From: an uncultured Bacteroidales bacterium
GTDB taxonomy: Bacteria > Bacteroidota > Bacteroidia > Bacteroidales > FEN-979
Reading direction: 5' to 3'
Assembly: GCA_903887775.1 (NCBI GenBank)
Contig: CAISRB010000012.1
Coordinates: 186,001-250,000, forward strand
DNA length: 64,000 bases
Shown: piece after piece, positions 57,638 to 64,000 of the stretch
How positions within the stretch are numbered: position 1 is the stretch's first letter
Layout: each line of letters begins with the position of its first letter
Translations under genes and position numbers: made by a program
The notes under the pieces: model-generated
Databases searched by the model: none
What the model was told of the DNA's origin: nothing
What the model saw: the letters and a program-made list of their open reading frames with translations, nothing else

Positions 57638-60222
57638 GGCAGCAGCAAAGGGTTAAATAAAAGCTTGTAAGTAGCCTGGGTGGAAGCCCTGAACTGCGGA
57701 CTGAACCCGTAAAGGACCATTTGACCTTTCCCTTTTTTCAGCCAGACGATAACAGATTTGTCAGCCAGTTTTTCGGGTTTTTCGCAGTATCCGCTCAAGA
57801 GGATGTTCTCTTCGGGAAATTTTCCTATGACCCTGCGGTCCATATCAAAAATCGGAATGGAGGTGGCGAATACCGGCTCCCCACGGAAGAAAACGCCAGT
57901 CGATAAAGGCATTCCGGCAGTGAGGGGATTATCCGGCAACAGCTTGATCCTGACCAGAGATCCGGGGCAGAATAAGCCTTCTTTAGTAAGTCGTTTTGAT
58001 ATATCCTTCACGGGCAGCCGGAAATCCCGGGTCGTATCTCCGGCTTTTACATTCAGCAGGCCGGTGAAGAGCTCGGTTGAACCTCCCCACGAAAGTATCC
58101 TTCCTCCCTGGTTGAAGAAGTCCATAAGCCTGGCCATCCCTTTTTTCCCAATCCCTTTCGTAAACTCAGGCGGGTAAGAAGTGGGATAGGTCTGACCGTC
58201 CGATTCGTTCCTGCCTTCCATAAGAATGGATTTATCATCATCCGGGAATATCACGAGATCAAAATCTCTGATAAAATCAGTCTTTTCGAATTCTCCGGGA
58301 TGAACTACCTTATAAGGGATATGATAAGTGTCAAAAACATAACGGGTCCATCCTGCATCAATGTCATGCATATAAGTTTCCACCAGGGCGATCCTTGCGA
58401 TCTTCACAGGATTTGAAGGGAGAACCGATCCGGCAGGTAGGAATTCAGGAGAAACCCCCATGAAACGGATAAGACTGTCAAGCTTTGAATCTTTGCCCCC
58501 GTCCCTCTTGATGATAAAATCACCCCCGGAATTACGGTTTACTTCGAGGCCCCCGGCCCTGGCCATGAAAACAGCTTTAAAGCTTTCGTTGTTGTTTACA
58601 GGGAAGCAGGCTGCAATATAATCATCCGGCTCAGGTTTCGTGAGACTGAAATGACCCTGAACCTGTGTCATCCGGGGTGGAAGATCCGGGATCAGTGAAT
58701 CCACCTCAAAGCAATTTACTCCATGGTGGAGAGGAAGTGACCAGCTTGCTATGTCGTAAGGCTTCATGATCTCTCCATCGGGCGTAAAATGCCGGACAGG
58801 ATATTTTTGCTTTTCCATGACCTCCTTTATGAAAGAGCGGAATGGCTGGGCAAGAGGAACTACTATACTGCCTTTTGAAACTGCCTGCCCGTTTATCAGG
58901 ATATTGTCCTGCAGCTGGTAAGTTGCAATTCCATGGTCCATTAACAGGTTTACGAGAGAAACCATTTCACTGCGGTCATGCTGGGCTGCAGGCAGGATGT
59001 AGTAATACGGGGCTTCGGTCATCCCCTTTTTAACTTCATTCCGGCACATGAAATTCCTGAATTGAAGTATGGCCGACTTGTTGGCAGCAGCAGTTTTTAA
59101 TATCGAATAAGTGGATGAGGTTTCCAGGTTAACGATATCACGAAGCCTCCACCAGCCACCCTTCCAGGGTTCGGGAAAATTAATGCTCTTCTTGTATTCC
59201 GAAAGACCTTTGCCACCGGGGTCCAGTTCGTTTTCTTCGCAGTAGATCGGGCTCGCGATATGCACACTGGCTGCTTCGGTAAGAAACCCGATCACGTTTT
59301 TCCAGATGCAGGTCTCAGTGGAACCCGGCCAGTAATCGTCGAAGAGGTAATTCTGTGCAATCCCCTTTAGGCCATCCGCAGTCATATCATTCATCAGGTT
59401 CGACCCGAAAACCCCGATCCAGTTCCAGATACCTGCATCCACGTTTTCAGCAATAGGGTCATGGGGAGGCGGGATAAAATACCTCACCCCTTCGGAACCC
59501 ATCTGGTGTTTTTCCACCATCACCTGGGGAAACCATTCCTTGCTGTATAACCCATCGATAGCCCGTGTGTCTTCCTGAGTAAGGGAAATAAAATCCCGGT
59601 TATTGTCATGGCCGGCATATTTATGATAGACCCTGGGAAGGGCACATCCTTCAAATTCGGTACCCAGGTATTTCAGGTAATTCTCAACGACCATATCCAT
59701 TCCGTCGGGGTTATGGCATGGGACCGCCATATACACGACCTCATTCAGGGACTTCAGCTTTTCAGGATCGCCTGTAGTGGCCAGTTCATAGGCAATCAGC
59801 GGCAGGGATTGGGCGGGAGCCACTTCCGTTGAATGCATCGACAGGGTGGCCAAAACAAACACCTTTCCTTCTTCAGTCATTTTTTTGATATTTTCTGCAG
59901 AAAGATCAGGGTTCAGGGCTAACTGGCGATTAATTTCCTTAAGCTTATCAAGGTTTTTAATGTTGTCGGCGGATGAGATACACAGCACATACATAGGCTT
60001 ACCCATCGGAGACCGGCCGATCAGGGCAAGTTTTACTTTTTGTGAGCTTTGCTCAAGCAGTTTCAGGTAGTCAATCAGTTTCTCGTAATTAAAGAGTTTG
60101 CGGTCGCTGCCCGGTTTAAACCCGAAAAATTCTTCAGGGGTTGTTACATTCTGGGCTGCTGCAGCATTGTTGAGGGAAAGGGTAAAGACTAGGGCGAAAA
60201 ACAATACAACTATTTTCTTCAT
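57634..60222 (-). CDS. M14-family zinc carboxypeptidase-like exoprotein
   Basis: 862 aa from ATG 60222. The track start is a TTG five codons upstream. The signal ends near NNAAAAQ. Zinc site: SMHSTEVAP (H-x2-E, near 126) with the later H/E residues in EKHQMGSEG and HNPDGMD nearby. RDFISLTQED follows DNNRD. The C-terminal half has class-I-glutamine-amidotransferase-like segments (DFFNQGGRILSWGGSTELF), a layout seen in large Bacteroidota M14 proteins. It is probably periplasmic and involved in peptide catabolism. Confidence 0.88.
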   Translation of the reverse strand: MKKIVVLFFALVFTLSLNNAAAAQNVTTPEEFFGFKPGSDRKLFNYEKLIDYLKLLEQSSQKVKLALIGRSPMGKPMYVLCISSADNIKNLDKLKEINRQLALNPDLSAENIKKMTEEGKVFVLATLSMHSTEVAPAQSLPLIAYELATTGDPEKLKSLNEVVYMAVPCHNPDGMDMVVENYLKYLGTEFEGCALPRVYHKYAGHDNNRDFISLTQEDTRAIDGLYSKEWFPQVMVEKHQMGSEGVRYFIPPPHDPIAENVDAGIWNWIGVFGSNLMNDMTADGLKGIAQNYLFDDYWPGSTETCIWKNVIGFLTEAASVHIASPIYCEENELDPGGKGLSEYKKSINFPEPWKGGWWRLRDIVNLETSSTYSILKTAAANKSAILQFRNFMCRNEVKKGMTEAPYYYILPAAQHDRSEMVSLVNLLMDHGIATYQLQDNILINGQAVSKGSIVVPLAQPFRSFIKEVMEKQKYPVRHFTPDGEIMKPYDIASWSLPLHHGVNCFEVDSLIPDLPPRMTQVQGHFSLTKPEPDDYIAACFPVNNNESFKAVFMARAGGLEVNRNSGGDFIIKRDGGKDSKLDSLIRFMGVSPEFLPAGSVLPSNPVKIARIALVETYMHDIDAGWTRYVFDTYHIPYKVVHPGEFEKTDFIRDFDLVIFPDDDKSILMEGRNESDGQTYPTSYPPEFTKGIGKKGMARLMDFFNQGGRILSWGGSTELFTGLLNVKAGDTTRDFRLPVKDISKRLTKEGLFCPGSLVRIKLLPDNPLTAGMPLSTGVFFRGEPVFATSIPIFDMDRRVIGKFPEENILLSGYCEKPEKLADKSVIVWLKKGKGQMVLYGFSPQFRASTQATYKLLFNPLLLP

Positions 60223-60246
60223 AAGCTGGGGTTTCAAGGGGCAATA

Positions 60247-61380
60247 TTAATCATTATCCAGAAAAAGATCAGAACTTATCTTATCGGCAAAGAGCTTTCC
60301 TTTATCGGTCAGCCTGAATAAACCCGCATTTTCATGCATTTCGTTATTGTTTATATGCTGTGTGGCCCTGCTCCTGAAATATGATGCCACTCCTTCGCCG
60401 AATGCTGTTTGTATGTGATCAAGGCCGGCTCCCCACATTGTTCTGAGGGATACCATAACATACTCATTGTATAGTTGGATGGGCGTAAGGAGTTCTGTTT
60501 CAAAATGAGGCTTGCCGGCATCGATAAGTCCGGAATACTGGTTTATGCTGCTTATATTCCATTGCCTTGAAACACCGTTGAATGAATGAGCTGATGGGCC
60601 GAGTCCAAGGTAATGATCACCCTTCCAGTATGAGGAATTATGTTTTGAATAAGATCCGGGAAGGCAGAAATTGGAAATTTCGTAATGCTCGTAATTATTG
60701 GAACCAAGATACTGCATCAGAAAGAGGAATTGTGAAACCGATTGTTCTTCTTCCGGACCCGGCAACTGGTTTTTCCTGATCATCACATCCATCAGGGTCT
60801 TTGGTTCTATGGTCAGTGAATAGGCTGAAATATGAGGGACTTTAAGTGCCACAACCTTTTCAAGGTTGAAGGCGAAAGCCCTGTCAGAAAGAGTGGGGAT
60901 ACCGTAAATGAAATCCACCGACAGATCAGAAAAACCATGATCAAGGGCAAGCCGTATCGATCGTTCGGCCTGTTCTCCGGTATGGATGCGTCGAAGGTAT
61001 TTCAGGTCAGCGTCATTAAAACTCTGAATCCCGATACTCAGCCTGTTAATTCCGGCCTTGAGCCACTCCTGAAGATGTTCGGCCGTAATGTCGTCGGGAT
61101 TAGCTTCAAGTGTGATCTCGGCGGCTTTGCCGACAGAAAAGACAGTTCTGATTTTTTCAAGTATGCCATTGATTTCGGAGAGCTTTAGCAGTGAGGGGGT
61201 GCCTCCTCCAAAGTAGATCGTTTTAACTTCCTGATCATCCAGATAATCCTTTTGGGAATTGATCTCCAAATACAATGCTCCGAGAAACTCATTGACGGAT
61301 TTCAGGGACGCTACTGAAAAGAAATTGCAATAGGGGCATTTGCTTTTACAGAAAGGGATATGCAGGTAAATCCCGGCCAT
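60247..61380 (-). CDS. hemW: Radical SAM heme chaperone HemW
   Basis: 377 aa. The radical SAM motif CKSKCPYCNFFS (near residues 11-22), GGGTPS near 54 and EANPDDIT near 93 are typical. HemW transfers heme to respiratory enzymes, and is often mis-annotated as a second HemN. The Cys three residues before the 4Fe-4S motif in HemN is not relevant here. It is 4 bases after the histidine kinase gene. Such a chaperone suits a genome rich in cytochromes. Confidence 0.93.
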   Translation of the reverse strand: MAGIYLHIPFCKSKCPYCNFFSVASLKSVNEFLGALYLEINSQKDYLDDQEVKTIYFGGGTPSLLKLSEINGILEKIRTVFSVGKAAEITLEANPDDITAEHLQEWLKAGINRLSIGIQSFNDADLKYLRRIHTGEQAERSIRLALDHGFSDLSVDFIYGIPTLSDRAFAFNLEKVVALKVPHISAYSLTIEPKTLMDVMIRKNQLPGPEEEQSVSQFLFLMQYLGSNNYEHYEISNFCLPGSYSKHNSSYWKGDHYLGLGPSAHSFNGVSRQWNISSINQYSGLIDAGKPHFETELLTPIQLYNEYVMVSLRTMWGAGLDHIQTAFGEGVASYFRSRATQHINNNEMHENAGLFRLTDKGKLFADKISSDLFLDND

Positions 61381-61384
61381 CCTT

Positions 61385-62962
61385 CTATTTTTTCAGAATA
61401 ATACGGAAAGTAGTCCCTTTCCCGAGAGTCGATGATTTTACAAAGATCTTCCCGTTATGGTAGTTTTGGATGATTCTTTTTGAAAGTGTAAGCCCAAGGC
61501 CCCATCCCCTTGACTTGCTTGTAAAGCCGGGATGAAAGATAGTTTTGAACCTTGACTTGGGGATTCCTTTTCCTGTATCGGAGACATCGACATGAACATG
61601 ATCAACATCATCGGTAATTTCAATAGTGATCAGCCCGCTGCCTTCCATGGCGTCCACGGCATTCTTACAGAGGTTTTCAATAACCCATTCAAAAAGATGA
61701 AGGTTCAGCGGGATTTCCATTATTTTCAGCGGAGGAGGGCTTACCTCGAACTTGACTTTCTGGGAGGTGCGTGTACTGATATACCCGACTGCCTGATGAA
61801 CAACCTGCACGATATTCAGCTTTTCAAGTTTTGCCGATGAGCCTATTTTCGAAAACCGGTCGGTAATGGTTTCAAGCCGCTGAACATCTTTTTCGATCTC
61901 GGTTACTGTTTCATTATCAAGCCCCTTAAGTTTAAGCAATTCAATCCACGCAACCATCGATGAAAGCGGGGTCCCCAGCTGGTGGGCCGTTTCCTTCGCC
62001 ATACCGACCCAAACCTGGTTCTGCTCCGACTTCCTGGCAAAGCTGAACAGCATGTAGGCAATAAACAGGAACACAGCGATCACGGCCAGCTGAACATAGG
62101 GATAATACTGCAGCTGTTTAAGAAGAAATGAGTCTTCAAAGAAAATATAATGAACCCCTGTATTTGCAAGGTTCACCCTGATCGGAGTGTTCCGGGAAGC
62201 CATCGAATTCAGGGTTTTCTCAACGAAGACGGGATCCTGCATCTTTTTCTTCGTGATATTGCCATAGCTTGTCCAGTTCTTTCCCGTGCTGTCCGTGACG
62301 ATCACAGGGACTGAAGCCGAATTCAGCACGACTTCGGCAAAGAAGGAATCGACAAGATCGTCAATGACCTGTTTAAGTTCCGTGTAAATGTTTGAATCGG
62401 TATAATACAGGTAAATCTTTTTATCCCGGTAATACTTAACAATAATAGGGGAATATTTAGTAAACTCCTTTTTAAGCTTTCCGTCCAGTTTCGTGCCAAC
62501 AAGACTTACCAGGGAATCCTTTCCCTGTTTGACATTTCTGACAAAGCTGATCATGCCATCGTCGCCGGTTATGATCACAGGGATGGTTGTGTTGTTAGAA
62601 ATGATCTCCAGAAAAAAGTTCAGGTCTTCATTCGAAGTAGCGGTGATAATCCTTCTCTGGGCTTCAGCCAGTGTTACCACCCTTCGCCTCTCTTCATCCT
62701 TGATCTGTTCGAACAGCTTATTGGTGATATTAACGAGATCGGCTTTATGGTGGATGGCATCGGCCCAGATCGCAACGTTTTTACGTTCGTCTTTTCGTAT
62801 TTCATTGACCAGGATGTTGGTATAATACAATGAAGTTGCCACAATGATGATGGCAATTGCAAAAAGGATCAGTTTCCAGCGTCGTTTTCTGAGATAAATA
62901 TCCACAATACGCTTTTTAGTTAATAACGCAGGAATACATAATTTATTTTTTATTTCTAACAT
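61385..62962 (-). CDS. Sensor histidine kinase
   Basis: 525 aa. An N-terminal helix (about 29-48), an extracytoplasmic sensor of about 230 residues and a second helix near 290-310 precede the kinase. The H box KETAHQLGTPLSSMVAW has its His at about 326. The N box NLCKNAVDAM is near 437, with DTGKGIP near 465 and GWGLGLTLS near 492. All key residues are present. No HAMP domain is evident and no response regulator is adjacent. It is co-transcribed with hemW and divergent from the S9 peptidase gene. Confidence 0.93.
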   Translation of the reverse strand: MLEIKNKLCIPALLTKKRIVDIYLRKRRWKLILFAIAIIIVATSLYYTNILVNEIRKDERKNVAIWADAIHHKADLVNITNKLFEQIKDEERRRVVTLAEAQRRIITATSNEDLNFFLEIISNNTTIPVIITGDDGMISFVRNVKQGKDSLVSLVGTKLDGKLKKEFTKYSPIIVKYYRDKKIYLYYTDSNIYTELKQVIDDLVDSFFAEVVLNSASVPVIVTDSTGKNWTSYGNITKKKMQDPVFVEKTLNSMASRNTPIRVNLANTGVHYIFFEDSFLLKQLQYYPYVQLAVIAVFLFIAYMLFSFARKSEQNQVWVGMAKETAHQLGTPLSSMVAWIELLKLKGLDNETVTEIEKDVQRLETITDRFSKIGSSAKLEKLNIVQVVHQAVGYISTRTSQKVKFEVSPPPLKIMEIPLNLHLFEWVIENLCKNAVDAMEGSGLITIEITDDVDHVHVDVSDTGKGIPKSRFKTIFHPGFTSKSRGWGLGLTLSKRIIQNYHNGKIFVKSSTLGKGTTFRIILKK

Positions 62963-63020
62963 AATGTGTTGGAATACAAATATATTTACTTTTGTAAGAA
63001 GAACTTAAAATGAAGTATTT

Positions 63021-64000
63021 ATGAGAACAAGATTTATGCTGTCCCTGATGATTTCAGGGATATTAGCTCTGTCATTTATGATGGAGGGATGCAAGCCGGG
63101 TAAGCCTGCCCAGGTGCGCCAGATCCCGCTGGAGGACTTCTTTAAGAATCCCGAGAAAGCACGTTACCAGATTTCGCCCGACGGGAAATACTTCTCCTAT
63201 ATGGCACCTTATCAGAAAAGGATGAATATTTACGTACAGGAAATCGGCAAAGACAGCGCTGTGAGGCTGACTTCCGAAACCGACCGTGATATTTCGAATT
63301 ATTTCTGGAAGAATCCCACCCGTATCCTTTTCCTGAAGGATACCGGAGGGGATGAAAATTTCCGTCTTTACGGAGTTAATGTTGACGGCAGCAACCAGAA
63401 ATGCTTTACTGATTTTCCAAAGGTGCGCACTGAGATATTTGACGAGATGGAGAATTTCCCCGACGAAGTGCTCATTGGCCTGAATAAGAGGAATCCCCAG
63501 GTTTTTGACCCCTTCCGCCTGAACATCGTGACGGGTGACATGAAACAGCTTGCCGAAAACCCGGGTAATATCCAGGGCTGGATGATGGATCATGAAGGGA
63601 AACTCCGTGTGGCTACTGCAATTGTGGATGGAGTTAACGCACAAATCCTTTACCGGGAAAAAGAAACCGACAAATTCAAGCCGGTGCTGACCACGAGTTT
63701 TAAGGAAACTGTTTCTCCGGCATTTTTCACCTTCGACAACAAGAATGTTTATGCAATTTCAAATCTTGGCAGGGATAAGGCTGTGGTATGCGAATTTGAC
63801 ATTGCCAATGGCAAGGAGATCAAAACGCTTTATGAGAACCCCAATTTTGATGTAATGGGACTGAATTACTCGAAGAAACGTAAGGTGCTCACATCGGCCG
63901 ATTATGAATCTTCCAAAGCGGAGAGGTATTTCTTTGACGAAGAAACCAAAAAGGTATACGACCGTGTCCAGAAAGAAGTAGGCGATCTCAGAGTGAATAT
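63021..64000 (+). CDS. S9-family prolyl oligopeptidase-type peptidase (partial, 3' end off window)
   Basis: Absent from the ORF track because it runs off the right edge. From ATG 63021 the frame stays open for 326 codons. The N-terminal signal has a weak lipobox (MEGC, Cys 24). A beta-propeller follows with RYQISPDGKYFSYMAPYQKRM, TDRDISNYFWKN and DENFRLYGVNVDG, typical of S9 DPP-type propellers. The alpha/beta-hydrolase domain with the Ser-Asp-His triad lies beyond the window. TACTTTTG at 62987-62994 is a plausible -7 element. The minus-strand ORF 63072..63644 is its shadow. Confidence 0.87.
   Translation, partial: MRTRFMLSLMISGILALSFMMEGCKPGKPAQVRQIPLEDFFKNPEKARYQISPDGKYFSYMAPYQKRMNIYVQEIGKDSAVRLTSETDRDISNYFWKNPTRILFLKDTGGDENFRLYGVNVDGSNQKCFTDFPKVRTEIFDEMENFPDEVLIGLNKRNPQVFDPFRLNIVTGDMKQLAENPGNIQGWMMDHEGKLRVATAIVDGVNAQILYREKETDKFKPVLTTSFKETVSPAFFTFDNKNVYAISNLGRDKAVVCEFDIANGKEIKTLYENPNFDVMGLNYSKKRKVLTSADYESSKAERYFFDEETKKVYDRVQKEVGDLRVN

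Noticed and set aside
63072-63644. 190-aa minus-strand ORF at the right edge
   Set aside because: Antisense to the S9 peptidase frame, which is open to the window end and has family segments.
1-64000. CRISPR arrays, insertion sequences, integrase or phage genes, rRNA operons
   Set aside because: None seen: no transposase or integrase motifs, no regular spacer repeats, and only two tRNA genes.

Overview
The window reads as an ordinary chromosomal stretch of a Bacteroidota bacterium, most likely a Bacteroidales-type anaerobe or facultative anaerobe. The lineage markers are the TTTG-N19/20-TAnnTTTG promoter pattern, weak Shine-Dalgarno signals, GldH, type IX secretion C-terminal domains, tandem BACON-like domains, an S46 dipeptidyl peptidase, a DUF5777 barrel, a DUF4175-like protein and an OlsF-type acyltransferase fusion. 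I saw no insertion sequence, prophage or CRISPR array. Both ends cut genes: an FtsX/MacB-type permease on the left and an S9 peptidase on the right.

Layout. 0-10 kb: permease fragment, purH-mreB-mreC-mreD, tRNA-Cys, folB, glnS followed by tRNA-Gln(CUG), an unknown secreted protein and gltX. 10-21.7 kb, all on the plus strand: a DUF4175-like coiled-coil protein, an HATPase-like protein, ybeY, mnmG, a methyltransferase, a very large membrane histidine kinase and gldH. Two 16-bp parS-like sites lie just upstream and just downstream of mnmG. This suggests the locus is near the replication origin.

21.7-31 kb, all on the minus strand: a respiratory electron-transfer locus led by a Crp/Fnr-type regulator. 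In transcription order it holds a hexaheme lipoprotein with a collagen-like linker, a lipoprotein with a CXCH motif, a DUF5777 outer-membrane barrel, a monoheme cytochrome c, a membrane-anchored heptaheme cytochrome, a di-heme cytochrome b, a Tat-exported multi-cluster ferredoxin, an NrfD-type quinol-interacting protein, an unknown anchored protein and a stand-alone riboflavin kinase. No molybdopterin or other catalytic subunit is encoded. It looks like a quinol-to-periplasm or quinol-to-outer-membrane electron conduit. This is the best candidate in the window for an undescribed system.

31-50 kb: housekeeping and envelope genes. These are asd, a lamin-tail secreted protein, comF, a fused oligopeptide ABC ATPase, rnr, an OlsF-like ornithine-lipid synthase, a LytS/LytTR two-component pair, an S46 peptidase, a LysE exporter, a GH3 protein, a membrane-anchored phosphatase/nuclease-family protein, an RluA pseudouridine synthase and a TrmH-family methyltransferase. 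50-64 kb: an Rrf2 regulator, a 1171-aa secreted BACON-repeat protein with a sorting domain, nrfH-nrfA for nitrite ammonification, a YqeY protein, an rRNA methyltransferase, an M14 carboxypeptidase, hemW, a histidine kinase and the S9 peptidase start.

Together the genes describe an anaerobic or microaerobic, peptide-degrading bacterium with T9SS-type secretion. It has respiratory ammonification (NrfHA) and a second cytochrome-rich electron outlet. Functional calls are from reading the sequence only; no database search was run.
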